Shown here: piece after piece, positions 53,803 through 63,270 of the stretch
How the letters are laid out: each line of letters begins with the position of its first letter
Numbering within the stretch: position 1 is the first letter of the stretch
Origin: Paludisphaera rhizosphaerae
GTDB lineage: Bacteria > Planctomycetota > Planctomycetia > Isosphaerales > Isosphaeraceae
DNA: 64,000 bases
Direction of reading: 5' to 3'
Assembly: GCF_011065895.1 (NCBI RefSeq)
Contig: NZ_JAALCR010000022.1
Location: forward strand, 57,279-121,278
Position numbers and translations under genes: made by a program
The notes under the pieces: generated by a model
What the model was told of the DNA's origin: nothing
Database searches by the model: none
What the model saw: the letters and a program-made list of their open reading frames with translations, nothing else

Positions 53803-55134
53803 ACGCCGCGGACTGAGAATCGCGATCGTCTCCATCAACCAGGTCATCCCCACGCCCGCCCAGACGGCCATCAGCGGCTCGATCGGGATGTGGAACCGGG
53901 CGGAGACGATCGTCAGCGCGTGGAACAGGCTGATCGCGGCTGCCGTCGCGATCAGCGGGATGAACCGCCGCCGCATTCCTGGTCCGGCGGTGGCCAGGCC
54001 GAGCAGGGCCAAGCCCGTCAGGGCCAGGTGCGACGCGCGGTAGACGAGGACTCTGGACCGAGGATTGGTCTCGTCGAACAGCCAAAACGCGCGGAATCGC
54101 CTGAGGCAGAGCCCGGCGTATCGAGCGGGGTCGCGACGAATGTCATCGATCGCTCGTCGCAGAAGGACGCGGGAACGCTCGGGCTCGGGAAGCGTCCCCA
54201 GCCATCGGCGATCCTCCTTCGTCAGCGCAATGTCGTCGATGTAGCCGGCGGTATGGCGAGCCTTCCAGATCGTCTGGTTGTACGACGCAAGATCGCCGGT
54301 CTGGCGAGCGTCGTTCATAACGTTCTCGACTGAGGTACGGACGACCTTGTCGGTCCCTTCGCTGATGGCGCAGTTGCCCTGCCAGAAGGCATAACCGAAC
54401 GTGCTCTTGATGGGGACGAACTCCCCGTGGATGTATGCGTTTCGGATGACCCAGGGCGTGATTCCAAGAGCAGCGGACACGATGACGACGGCGCTGAGAC
54501 GCCAGACTGGCCGTCGGTTTGTCGCCGCGTTCGTGAGGAAGAGCGCCGCCAAAACGCCGAGGCCGACGAGGCTCAGAATCGGGTCGGTCAGCGCGCAGAT
54601 CGCCAGCAGCAATCCGCACCCGACGGCGTCGCGCGTGCGTCTCGTCTCTGCGAGACGCGTGGCCCAGACGAGCGTCCAGACGACGAGCGTCGCGGCGAGC
54701 AAGGCGACCTGAACGTGCGTGGCTGCGTAGACGAGCGTGGGGTGGAACGCCGCGACGGCCGCCCCCCACCAGGCGACGGCCGGTCGATCAGGCGAGATCC
54801 ATCTGGCGAGTCGAAAGACGCCCAGGACCATCAACCCGCCCAGGAGCGCCTGACCCAACTCCAGGATCAGCAGCGCCTGCGGCTGATCGACCCCGCCGAC
54901 AGCGTAGGCCGCCGCGACGATCAAGGGATACATCGGCGCCTGCTGTGAAGTCGGTCCGTCGGCGCCGAGGAAGTGCATCGAGAAACCCCGCCCGGCGACG
55001 AGCGACGCGGCGATTTCGCCGTGCTCGTAGGTCGATCTCGGGACGTGGTGGCTCTGGAGCACGAGTACAGCGGCGGCCCGCGCGAGGATCGCCGTTGCAA
55101 CCAGACCCGCGAGCCATCGCTCTCCTCGCTTCAC
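53746..55134 (-). CDS. Membrane glycosyltransferase (PMT_2/GT-C type)
   Basis: A 462-aa polytopic membrane protein. STYEHGEIAASLVAGRGFS fits the DxE/DE-type first loop of GT-C transferases, and QQAPMYPLIVAAAYAVGG fits the second. NAYIHGEFVPIKSTFGYAFWQGN is a further family-like block. About ten helices are predicted. The GTG at 55134 is the start because GGGAGAAGG precedes it; frames upstream lack family similarity. A plausible role is using a lipid-linked sugar to modify a lipid or glycan. The C-terminus overlaps another gene by 57 bases. Confidence 0.78.
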   Translation of the reverse strand: MKRGERWLAGLVATAILARAAAVLVLQSHHVPRSTYEHGEIAASLVAGRGFSMHFLGADGPTSQQAPMYPLIVAAAYAVGGVDQPQALLILELGQALLGGLMVLGVFRLARWISPDRPAVAWWGAAVAAFHPTLVYAATHVQVALLAATLVVWTLVWATRLAETRRTRDAVGCGLLLAICALTDPILSLVGLGVLAALFLTNAATNRRPVWRLSAVVIVSAALGITPWVIRNAYIHGEFVPIKSTFGYAFWQGNCAISEGTDKVVRTSVENVMNDARQTGDLASYNQTIWKARHTAGYIDDIALTKEDRRWLGTLPEPERSRVLLRRAIDDIRRDPARYAGLCLRRFRAFWLFDETNPRSRVLVYRASHLALTGLALLGLATAGPGMRRRFIPLIATAAAISLFHALTIVSARFHIPIEPLMAVWAGVGMTWLMETIAILSPRRSEMTPGRLEHVRVIGRLG

Positions 55135-55249
55135 AGCCTTCTCCCTTCGGTGGAACCAATCACCGTCCATGATCCGTCGCCGGCGCGCGGCGATCATGAT
55201 GGAGGAGGCCAGGATGGTCAACGTCGACCGCCGAGGATAGGCTCGAGGA

Positions 55250-55918
55250 ATGATCCGTCTGGCCGACGACCTGGAGCTTCTCCGCGGGTTCCCGCCGTAC
55301 GCGTTCAACGTGTACCTGATGGGGGGAGTCCTCGTCGACGCCGGCCCGAGGCAGGCCGTTCGGCGGATTTTGCGGCAACTCCAGGGACGGACGATCCACG
55401 CCCATGCGTTGACGCACGCGCACCCCGACCACCAGGGAGCCAGCCGCGCGGTCTGCGAGACCTTCGGGGTCCCGCTCTGGTGCAGCGAGGCCGACGCCGA
55501 GGCCGCCGAGACCGAGGGGCTCATCATGGCACGGATGCCCCCCCACTGGCTGAGCCGGGCCGTCGGTCCCTACTGGACCGGCCCGCCCTATCCCGTGGCT
55601 CGAAGACTCCGCGAGGGGGACGAGGTGGGGGGATTCAGGGTCATCGAGACGCCCGGACATACGGCCGGCCACATCTCCTTCTGGCGCGAGTCCGACCGGA
55701 CGCTCGTTCTGGGAGACGTCGTCTCGAACATCCACATCTACACCGGTCTACCGATGCTCCGCGAGCCCGAGCGATTCTTCTCGCTGGACCCCATGGAGAA
55801 TCGGAGGTCGGCGAAGCGGTTGGCCGAGTTGGAGCCGCGATTGATCGCATTCGGACACGGACCGCCATTACGTAATCCGCGAAAATTCGCGGCCTTCGCA
55901 GCTCGACTTTCCGTTTGA
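55250..55918 (+). CDS. MBL-fold metallo-hydrolase
   Basis: A 222-aa metallo-beta-lactamase-fold protein. THAHPDH supplies H56, H58, D60 and H61. ETPGHTAGHISFWRES provides the next metal His, GDVVSN the bridging Asp, and AFGHGPPL the last His. A glyoxalase-II or hydroxyacylglutathione-type hydrolase is likely, but the substrate is unknown. It is transcribed away from the membrane glycosyltransferase gene. It may be cotranscribed with the secreted protein 230 bases downstream. Confidence 0.86.
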   Translation: MIRLADDLELLRGFPPYAFNVYLMGGVLVDAGPRQAVRRILRQLQGRTIHAHALTHAHPDHQGASRAVCETFGVPLWCSEADAEAAETEGLIMARMPPHWLSRAVGPYWTGPPYPVARRLREGDEVGGFRVIETPGHTAGHISFWRESDRTLVLGDVVSNIHIYTGLPMLREPERFFSLDPMENRRSAKRLAELEPRLIAFGHGPPLRNPRKFAAFAARLSV

Positions 55919-56148
55919 AGTCGAAAACACGATCGATCTTGCCGGTTTTCCCGATTTCGATTGAAGTGCCGCCGGCCGACGGCCGATCCATCATCTACGA
56001 AGCAATTCTTGAAGCGCCCGCTGCTGCGCATTCAGCGCCCGGCGAGCAGGATCGGACGATTCGCATCGAGACCGCTCGCTTGGCATGGATGCCGCGACCG
56101 CGGTCGAGGCCGGCTCACGACTTGATGGGGAGGGGCGACGTAGGGCTC

Positions 56149-59100
56149 ATGCGCAGACGAGGGCGCGAAGTCCTGGCGATTCTGACGACGTTCGCGACCT
56201 GGGCGGCGACCCTTGGCGCGACGTCCGATCACGCCCATGCCGGCGAGGAGACAGTCGCGCGCCCCGCAATGACCGTCGAATTGACCTGGAGCGTTCCTGG
56301 CACAAACGAGCACTCCCCAGCACTCGTGCCGCCGCGCCAGGACGTGACGCTCGAGGTCGTCGACGGCCGTCCGCTCGAGGCCGTCGCCTGGCCCTGGGAT
56401 GCGGATCCCGATGCAGGGGGGCCGGCGCCTACGCCTTCAGGGGCCTGGCGGCTCGGCTCCGAGGCCAAAGGTCGCGTTCGCGTGCGGCTTGAAGCCAGCC
56501 CCAACGCAACGCTGGTGGTTCGACGCGGCGACCAGACGATTCGGATGACGGTCGCCGCGATTCTGGAAGGAAGTCCAACGCCGCCGTCTCCTGGGTTGAA
56601 CGTCACAGTTCAGCGCCTCCCCTGGGACGCTCTGGCGATCGACTTCGGCCCAGGGGCCGAGAACGGCGTGGCGGCCCCAGGAACCGCCGTGCCGGTTACG
56701 ATCGGATATGACATTCTGCAGCAGGACGCCGCCGAGGTGACCGTCCGGACGACGGCCGTCCTTCGTCCCATCGGCAAGGCCGAGCCAGTCTGGCAGTTCG
56801 AACAGCGCGAGGTCTTACCCGCGAATCTCCCCGAGCCGCCGTCCCGCCTCTGGTCGGTCCCGGCTCCGGCTCGCGAGGGTGCCTACATTTTGGAGGTTCA
56901 GGCGGCATGGGAAGCGGCCGGGCCTCGTGAAAACTCACGCATCAGCCGGTTGATCCGGCGTCGAAAGACCCCGGGAAACGTCGGTTCGGCGTCGCGCCGG
57001 GTTGTCCTGGCCGTCGTCTCGCCTCAAGTCGCCAACCCGCCTGCGATTCTGGGTGCGGCGGATTCGTCGGCGCGAGCGACCGAGGTCGATTCGCTCGATC
57101 TTGGGCGTATCCGCAACGCCCGATTTTCGGCGTTCGGCCGTTCTCCGACGACGTCGGCAGGCGGCGTCTGGGAAGTTCCCGCTGAGCTTCTCATTGATGC
57201 CTCACGACGTGAGAAGGAGCGGGAATGGTTCCGCGGTTTCATCGGCAAGGCCGGGGCGGAGCCCGCTCGGCTGGGCGCGGCCGACCCCTCTGGGCTCGCC
57301 TGGTCGGCCGTCGCTCTGCGCTCCACTCACCCGGATAAACCCCATCGGCTAACGGCGACGGTAACCGCCGGCGATGCGGCCTCGCTCGGGGTGATGATCC
57401 TCGACCCCGGATCAACCGACCGCCGGCCGCGGGTTCTCCTGGACGCATGCGGCGGAGGAAGCACGGGGAACGTGCCGCTTGAGTGGATCGTTTGGCCGGG
57501 GTCGACCGAGCCAATCCTGATCCTTCTCAACCGGAGTCGCGAATCGGACGTCACGGTTGGGACCGTCCGCCTGAGCGAGTTAGAGCCGTCGACCTCAGGC
57601 GAACCCACCTCGTCGGAGGTCGGTTCGCGAGCGATCGGCGTCCACCTCGGAGAGGCTGGCGCGCTCGAAAGGTTCGTTGCGTCGAACGAGCAGGGAATTG
57701 ACGACTCCCTGGCGACGGCCGAAAACCTGGCCAGCTATCTCGCGACCTGCGGAGCCAGGTTCGTCGTCTTGCCCGATGGGCTCGCCGAACGAGGACGCCG
57801 ACGAAGGCTCGCAGGCCGTCTCACGGAAGATCCAACAGGGCCCGACCGGTTGGAGGTGATCCTCCGCGTTCTCCAGCGTCGAGGGATGACGGCCTGGCTG
57901 GAGCCTAACCTGAGAAAGCCTGGCGCTCTCCGCGATCTGCCGCCACCGGAATCCGCTGAGGCGACTCAACAGAGCCTGACACGTATCGGCCCCAGCGGCG
58001 AGGCCGAGGAGGGGGTGTACCAGCCCTTGCATCCCCGTGTTAGGGAAGCGCTCAAGCGTCGGGTCGTCGAGGTTGTGACGGAGCGCGGCGGTCAACCGGG
58101 GTTCGCCGGCGTGCTTGTACGTCTGGGAAGCGGGCCGACGCTCCTTGGCACGCCCGACTCGGGGATGGACGACGACACGTTCTCCCGGTTCGTCCGCGAG
58201 ACGTTCGGAGCTGGCGTGGCCCGGGAGATCCCGGGTCTCGACGCGAACGACGCGGGCCGGTTCAAGGCGCGAGCCCAGTATCTGGCCGGGGTTGGCCGAA
58301 TGCCGTGGCTGGCCTGGCGATCCAAGGCCGTGGCCGGACTTTACGCCGAATTGACCGAGGCAGTTCGGAAGGCCGCGCCGACTGCGGTTTTGGCCCTGTC
58401 GACGCCGACGCTCGACGACGGTCCGTCTGGGGCCGAGGCTCGCCGCGTCGACCTGGCGGGCCTTCCGCCCAGCCAGGCGTGGAGAAGCCTGGGCCTGGAT
58501 CTCCGTGACTGGGGCGCCGTGGCCGAACCTCCCGTCATGTTGCGTGGGGCGAATCTATCCGACGACGGCCTCGCCCGCGACCTGGCCGCGCATCCGGACC
58601 TTGACTCCCAGATCGTCGGCTTCCCGCGCCGCGGCTTTCTCCTGCTGACGGAGCCGGCTTCCGCGGGACCGGACGGAGGTCGACCCTCGGCGACGGCCGT
58701 TCCGAACGGGGACGGTGCAGCCTCGGAAGGGCCGCTGGCCCACGCGGTCTCCGCCCTGGACGCCCAGTGGATCGTTCTGGGCGCGACGACGGTCGCCGGC
58801 CGGGAGGAACGCGTCCGGCGGTTCGCCCAGACGTTCGAACGCCTTCCATCCGAAGCTCGGGCCGCGGTTGAGCCAGCGGCTGGGACCAAAGAATCAGGAG
58901 TCGTCGTTCGCTCGCTTCCCGAGAAGGGGCGGACGGTCTTCGAGATCGTCAACGACACGCCATATGCGATGCGACTCGGCGGCGTCGTCCGGGGCGACGA
59001 TTCGGCCGTTGTGGAGGACCTTGGTCGGAACGTCAAACTGGCGCCGCAGCCGTTCGAGGGGGGCAGGAGGCTGGTCGTCGACCTGGCTCCCTTCGGCCTC

Positions 59101-59958
59101 ACGGTCGTCCGCGTCGGAGCCGGTGGGACGACGCTCGACAAGCCGACCCTTTACCCCTCGCAGCCGGTTGTCGCCTCGATGGAGTCTCGGGTCAACGACA
59201 TCAACGGCCAGCTTTCCGCGCTCAATCGGGGCGCGTCCAATCCAATCGTCGAACCTCCCAACGCCGGGTTCGAGCAGGAGCCCATAACCCCCGCTTCCGC
59301 GACGGCGGGCGAGGGGCAGGCCTCCTCCGCGCCGGGGGGATGGAGGATCGATCGTGGCGTCCGTAGCGCGGGGCTCTCCATCGACGAATCCGCCCCCCAC
59401 TCGGGGAGTCGGTGTTTGAAGTTGGAGACCCGTCAGGGGTCGGCCTCCGTCCTCAGCGGCGACTTCTCTCCGGGGGAAGGTTCGACGCTGCTCGTCCAGA
59501 CCTTCCTCCGAGCCGACAAGGAAGGAACCTCTTTGCGAATCTGGATCGAAGGCGAACGCCGGGGAGAACCCTACGCTCGTCGGTCGGACGTCGTCGTTGG
59601 GAAGGACTGGCGGCCCCTGGTCGTCAAGGCGTCCGACCTCCCCGTCGACGGTCTGGAGACGGTTCGGCTGCGGTTTGAGTCGACGGCTCCAGGATCGGTG
59701 TGGATCGACGACGTCCGCGTTCGCGGCGAGGTCGCGCCCAAGGCGGTCAGGCTCAACGCCCAGCGAACTCTTCTGGCGGCTTTGCAGGCTTATCGCGAAC
59801 GGCGGTACGCCGAGTTCACGCGACTGGCCGATTCGCATTGGGCCCGGCATCCCGGCGTCATGGCGCTGGTTCGGGGCGAGCGTAATGCGCCAGCGGCCGA
59901 CGATTCCGCCAAGGCGACGGAAGCTTCTGCCCTACCACCCGACCGGGCGCTGAGGTAA
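56149..59958 (+). CDS. Large secreted protein with a C-terminal carbohydrate-binding-like domain
   Basis: A 1269-aa protein. The ATG at 56149 starts a signal peptide (MRRRGREVLAILTTFATWA; cleavage likely near AHAGEE). An earlier in-frame start at 55915 would overlap the upstream gene and would not give a signal peptide. Residues about 480-900 contain a TIM-barrel-like part (LASYLATCGARFVVLPDGLAE, RRGMTAWLEPNLRKPG) that resembles a glycoside hydrolase; catalytic acids could not be assigned. Residues about 1045-1190 form a jelly-roll CBM-like domain (PNAGFEQEP, SAPHSGSRCLKLETRQG, GSVWIDDVRVRG). A short hairpin follows the gene. Function unknown. Confidence 0.7.
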   Translation: MRRRGREVLAILTTFATWAATLGATSDHAHAGEETVARPAMTVELTWSVPGTNEHSPALVPPRQDVTLEVVDGRPLEAVAWPWDADPDAGGPAPTPSGAWRLGSEAKGRVRVRLEASPNATLVVRRGDQTIRMTVAAILEGSPTPPSPGLNVTVQRLPWDALAIDFGPGAENGVAAPGTAVPVTIGYDILQQDAAEVTVRTTAVLRPIGKAEPVWQFEQREVLPANLPEPPSRLWSVPAPAREGAYILEVQAAWEAAGPRENSRISRLIRRRKTPGNVGSASRRVVLAVVSPQVANPPAILGAADSSARATEVDSLDLGRIRNARFSAFGRSPTTSAGGVWEVPAELLIDASRREKEREWFRGFIGKAGAEPARLGAADPSGLAWSAVALRSTHPDKPHRLTATVTAGDAASLGVMILDPGSTDRRPRVLLDACGGGSTGNVPLEWIVWPGSTEPILILLNRSRESDVTVGTVRLSELEPSTSGEPTSSEVGSRAIGVHLGEAGALERFVASNEQGIDDSLATAENLASYLATCGARFVVLPDGLAERGRRRRLAGRLTEDPTGPDRLEVILRVLQRRGMTAWLEPNLRKPGALRDLPPPESAEATQQSLTRIGPSGEAEEGVYQPLHPRVREALKRRVVEVVTERGGQPGFAGVLVRLGSGPTLLGTPDSGMDDDTFSRFVRETFGAGVAREIPGLDANDAGRFKARAQYLAGVGRMPWLAWRSKAVAGLYAELTEAVRKAAPTAVLALSTPTLDDGPSGAEARRVDLAGLPPSQAWRSLGLDLRDWGAVAEPPVMLRGANLSDDGLARDLAAHPDLDSQIVGFPRRGFLLLTEPASAGPDGGRPSATAVPNGDGAASEGPLAHAVSALDAQWIVLGATTVAGREERVRRFAQTFERLPSEARAAVEPAAGTKESGVVVRSLPEKGRTVFEIVNDTPYAMRLGGVVRGDDSAVVEDLGRNVKLAPQPFEGGRRLVVDLAPFGLTVVRVGAGGTTLDKPTLYPSQPVVASMESRVNDINGQLSALNRGASNPIVEPPNAGFEQEPITPASATAGEGQASSAPGGWRIDRGVRSAGLSIDESAPHSGSRCLKLETRQGSASVLSGDFSPGEGSTLLVQTFLRADKEGTSLRIWIEGERRGEPYARRSDVVVGKDWRPLVVKASDLPVDGLETVRLRFESTAPGSVWIDDVRVRGEVAPKAVRLNAQRTLLAALQAYRERRYAEFTRLADSHWARHPGVMALVRGERNAPAADDSAKATEASALPPDRALR

Positions 59959-59967
59959 GATCGTCGA

Positions 59968-59985
59968 GCCCGTTGGAGAACGGGC
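59968..59985 (+). terminator. Short hairpin after the secreted-protein gene
   Basis: GCCCGTT / AACGGGC with loop GGAG, then CCGCCTTGCGTTT. It is weak and may be only partial, leaving the downstream genes transcribed from the same unit. Confidence 0.35.
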
Positions 59986-60048
59986 CCGCCTTGCGTTTCT
60001 CGCGAACGTGGCGAACCAGGGCCGCGGCCGGAAGAGGAGGAGACGCCG

Positions 60049-60819
60049 TTGTTCGTAGCCTGCAGCACCCTTTGCTTTGCGAACGAGCCTCTGGAATCGG
60101 CGCTTCGCCACATCGCCGAACTGGAGTTCGACAAGTATGAGTTGGCCGTCGTCGAGGGCGGCCGCCACCTCAGGCCCTCTGAGGTCGGCGAGGATCCCGA
60201 GTCGGCTCTGCTCGGACTCAAGCGCGGGCCGGCGCTGATTCCGTCGTCGCTTTATATGGACTTCGGGCCGGTCGATTGGTCCGACCCGGTCCAGAAGAAG
60301 CGGTTCGACAACCACTGCCGGTTTGCCAAAGGGCTGAGCGTCGCGGTCCTCACGCTGACCGCCGCGCCGGCGGGGACGCCCTTCGAGCAAGAAGTGAAGC
60401 GGTTGACGGCCCTGTCCGCCACCGCGATGCGCGAGGGCCTCGTCCTCGCGATGCTGACCCACCGCGAAGCGATCACGGGCGACCCCGTGGCCGCCCTCCG
60501 ACTCTGCAAGGCCGTCCCAGGCCTGGCCCTGACTCTCGACCCCAGCCATTTCATCGGCGGGGGCGTGAAAGAATCCGACGTCGACCAGCTTTTCCCGTAT
60601 GTCCAGAACACGCATCTGCGCGACACGGGGAAGAACGCGGGCGAATTCCAGGTTCGGATCGGCCAGGGGCAGATCGAGTACGCCCGGATCGCCAACCTCC
60701 TCAATCGCGCCGGGTATAATCGGGCGCTGACGGTCGCGATCCTGGACCTGCCCGAGAACAACTTCGACCGCGAGGTCGAGGTTCGGAAACTGAGGCTGCT
60801 GCTCGAAACCCTCCTCTGA
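60049..60819 (+). CDS. Sugar phosphate isomerase/epimerase-like protein (xylose-isomerase-like TIM barrel)
   Basis: A 256-aa AP-endonuclease-2/xylose-isomerase-like barrel. CSTLCFANEPLESALRHIAELEFDKYEL is the usual start. LTLDPSHFIGG holds a metal-site Asp/His pair and NTHLRDTGKN a second His with an Asp. The TTG start at 60049 has a strong AGGAGGAG 6 bases upstream. It begins a tight unit with the kinase (7 bases) and the enolase paralogue (6 bases), so a shared sugar or sugar-acid pathway is inferred. Substrate unknown. Confidence 0.8.
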   Translation: MFVACSTLCFANEPLESALRHIAELEFDKYELAVVEGGRHLRPSEVGEDPESALLGLKRGPALIPSSLYMDFGPVDWSDPVQKKRFDNHCRFAKGLSVAVLTLTAAPAGTPFEQEVKRLTALSATAMREGLVLAMLTHREAITGDPVAALRLCKAVPGLALTLDPSHFIGGGVKESDVDQLFPYVQNTHLRDTGKNAGEFQVRIGQGQIEYARIANLLNRAGYNRALTVAILDLPENNFDREVEVRKLRLLLETLL

Positions 60820-60826
60820 GCGCCCC

Positions 60827-61855
60827 ATGCGCGAGTTGACCGCAGGCGACGCCGCGGACTATCTGCGAAGCTCCGGAAGGCTCCCGGCCGGCGTCGCCGT
60901 CTCGGTTCGGGAGTTGAGCGGCGGCGTCTCCAACCTGGTCCTCCGCGTCGACGCCGAGGACCGCCCGCCCTTCGTCGTCAAGCAGTGCCGCGAACGGCTT
61001 CGCGTGGCCCTTGAATGGCGGGCGCGGCTCGACCGGATCTGGGTCGAGCACGCCACCCTGCGCGTGCTTGGCGAGTTGTTGCCGCCCGGGGCCGTACCTG
61101 AGTTGCTGTTCGAGGATCGCGACGAGTATCTCTTCGCGATGAGCTGCGCCCCGGACGACTCCGAGACCTGGAAGACGCGGCTCTTGCGAGGCGACGCCGA
61201 CCCAGCAATTGCCGCGGCGCTGGGGGGCTACCTGGCGACGATCCACTCCGACGCCCCAAACCATCCGACCCGCGACGCATCGCTCGCCGATACATCCCTG
61301 TTCGACGAACTGCGCGTCGATCCCTACTACCGGACGACGGCCCGAGCCCATCCCCGGCTCGCTCCCCAGTTCGACGCCTTGATTGCGGCGATGGAGCCGC
61401 CGATCGAACGTCGCGCGCTGGTCCTGGGCGATTTCAGCCCCAAGAACATCCTGGTGCACTCCGGCGGTCTGGTTCTGCTCGACTTCGAATGCGCCCATCT
61501 GGGCGACCCAGGGTTCGACCTGGGCTTCTTCATGAGCCACCTGGCGCTGAAACGGATCCACGGAGTGATCTCGGACGAGCAGTATCGAAGGCTCGCGGAC
61601 GGTTTCCTTGGGACCTATTTCGAACGCCTAGGCGATCGCCTTGGCTCCTCGGAGGACGTGGAACGCCGGGGCGTCGCTCACACGGCGGCCTGTCTGCTCG
61701 CGCGCGTCGACGGCAAGAGTCCGGTCGAGTATCTTGATGGGCCCGGTCGCGAGGTCGCGCGGCGGTCGGCGTTGGCTCTCTTTGCTCAGGCCCCGGATCG
61801 CTGGGAGTTCCTGCATCGGGTCCTTGATTCCGAAGCGCGAGTTCATCCCCGGTGA
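60827..61855 (+). CDS. Aminoglycoside-phosphotransferase-fold kinase (APH family)
   Basis: A 342-aa small-molecule kinase. LVLGDFSPKNILV has the catalytic Asp and metal-binding Asn of the APH family (the usual His before the Asp is Gly), and VLLDFECAHLG carries the metal-binding Asp. SGGVSNLVLRVDAEDRPP is the nucleotide-binding part with FVVKQ supplying the Lys. The substrate could be a sugar, a methylthioribose-like compound or a choline-like compound. The start lies 7 bases after the isomerase gene, and the next gene follows by 6 bases, so they form one operon. Confidence 0.84.
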   Translation: MRELTAGDAADYLRSSGRLPAGVAVSVRELSGGVSNLVLRVDAEDRPPFVVKQCRERLRVALEWRARLDRIWVEHATLRVLGELLPPGAVPELLFEDRDEYLFAMSCAPDDSETWKTRLLRGDADPAIAAALGGYLATIHSDAPNHPTRDASLADTSLFDELRVDPYYRTTARAHPRLAPQFDALIAAMEPPIERRALVLGDFSPKNILVHSGGLVLLDFECAHLGDPGFDLGFFMSHLALKRIHGVISDEQYRRLADGFLGTYFERLGDRLGSSEDVERRGVAHTAACLLARVDGKSPVEYLDGPGREVARRSALALFAQAPDRWEFLHRVLDSEARVHPR

Positions 61856-61861
61856 AACGCC

Positions 61862-63211
61862 ATGCCCGCTCTCCAGGCCTTGAAGGCGCGACAGGTTCTC
61901 GACTCCCGAGGACGTCCGACGGTCGAGGTCGACGCGATCCTCGCGGGCGGCGTCGCCGGACGCGCGATCGTCCCCTCTGGGGCGAGCACCGGGCGGCATG
62001 AGGCCGTCGAACTCCGCGACGGCGACCCCGCCCACTACGCCGGCCTGGGTGTTCGGAAGGCCGTGGCGAACGTCGGGAATGTGATCGCCCCGGCGATTCT
62101 GGGGATGGATGTTGAAGATCAGGCTGCCATCGACGCGGCGCTGCTGTCCCTGGACGGTACGCCGAACAAGGGGCGCCTCGGAGCCAACGCACTCCTGGGC
62201 GTCTCGATGGCCGTGGCGCATGCGGCGGCCGCGGCTCGCGGAGAGGAGTTGTTCGTCCATCTGAATCGACTCTGGAAGGCGAAGTCCGAGGGTCTGGATC
62301 CCTCGATCCCTCGTGAGCCCTCGCTGCCGCTGCCGATGGTCAACATGATCTCCGGCGGCCTGCACGCCGGTCGCAACCTGGACATTCAGGACGTTCTGTT
62401 CTTCCCCATCGGCGCTGGGAGTTATTCCGAGGCGCTGGAAACGATCGTGGCGATGTATCGAGCCGTCGGCGCCGAGTTGGCGAAGCTCGGCGCGGAGGCG
62501 ACGCTCGTCGGCGATGAAGGGGGCTATGGCCCGAAGCTGCGCGACGACGAGCAGGCCCTCCAGGTCGTGACCGACGCGATGCTGGCCTGTGGCCTGACCC
62601 CCGGACGCGACGGGGCGATCGCCCTCGACGTGGCCTCAACCCATTTTTACGACCCGGCGACCGGCGCCTACCGACTGACCGGCGTTCAGAAGCCGATGAC
62701 CGCTGATGCGATGGTAGAGATGCTCGCCCGCTGGACGGATCGCTATCCGATTGTCTCCATCGAGGACGGCGTCGCGGAGGACGATTGGGAGGGGTGGCAA
62801 GCTTTGACAAACCGGCTTGGCGATCGCGTTCAACTCGTGGGAGACGATCTCTTCGTCACGCAATCGGCTCGGATCGCTCAGGGCGTCGAGATCGGCGCGG
62901 CCAACGCCGTGCTCATCAAGGTGAACCAGGTGGGGACGCTATCGGAGACGCTGGACGCCCTGGTTCTATCGCGGCGGTCGGGCTATCGTCCGGTCGTCTC
63001 GGCTCGCTCGGGCGAGACCGAGGACGCGACGATCGCGGACCTGGCCGTCGGCACGGCGGCGGGCCAGATCAAGATCGGCTCCGTCGCGCGTTCCGAGCGG
63101 CTCGCCAAGTACAACCGGCTGCTGAGAATCGAGGAAGCCCTCGGCCCGAACGCCCTGTTCGCGGGCCGAGGGGCCTTATGGCGCGGGAAGTCAGGCAGCA
63201 TTCTGGCGTGA
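61862..63211 (+). CDS. Enolase paralogue with altered active-site residues
   Basis: A 449-aa enolase-family protein. It keeps SGASTG, the metal ligands D256, E301 and D328, the catalytic lysines K353 and K404 and the glutamate E219 (VGDEGGY). H168 (GGLHAG) is also kept. By yeast numbering, E168 is Asp (D177, in DIQDVLFF) and the His of SHRSGETED is Ala (A381, in SARSGETED). These distances match the yeast spacing exactly. Such changes are unusual for a housekeeping enolase. It ends a three-gene unit with an isomerase and a kinase, so it may act on a sugar acid rather than, or as well as, on 2-phosphoglycerate. Confidence 0.85.
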   Translation: MPALQALKARQVLDSRGRPTVEVDAILAGGVAGRAIVPSGASTGRHEAVELRDGDPAHYAGLGVRKAVANVGNVIAPAILGMDVEDQAAIDAALLSLDGTPNKGRLGANALLGVSMAVAHAAAAARGEELFVHLNRLWKAKSEGLDPSIPREPSLPLPMVNMISGGLHAGRNLDIQDVLFFPIGAGSYSEALETIVAMYRAVGAELAKLGAEATLVGDEGGYGPKLRDDEQALQVVTDAMLACGLTPGRDGAIALDVASTHFYDPATGAYRLTGVQKPMTADAMVEMLARWTDRYPIVSIEDGVAEDDWEGWQALTNRLGDRVQLVGDDLFVTQSARIAQGVEIGAANAVLIKVNQVGTLSETLDALVLSRRSGYRPVVSARSGETEDATIADLAVGTAAGQIKIGSVARSERLAKYNRLLRIEEALGPNALFAGRGALWRGKSGSILA

Positions 63212-63270
63212 TTCAGGACGGGCGGAAGTCTGGTGTCGCGTTACAATAATCACTGTTGAGAAATGAGCAA

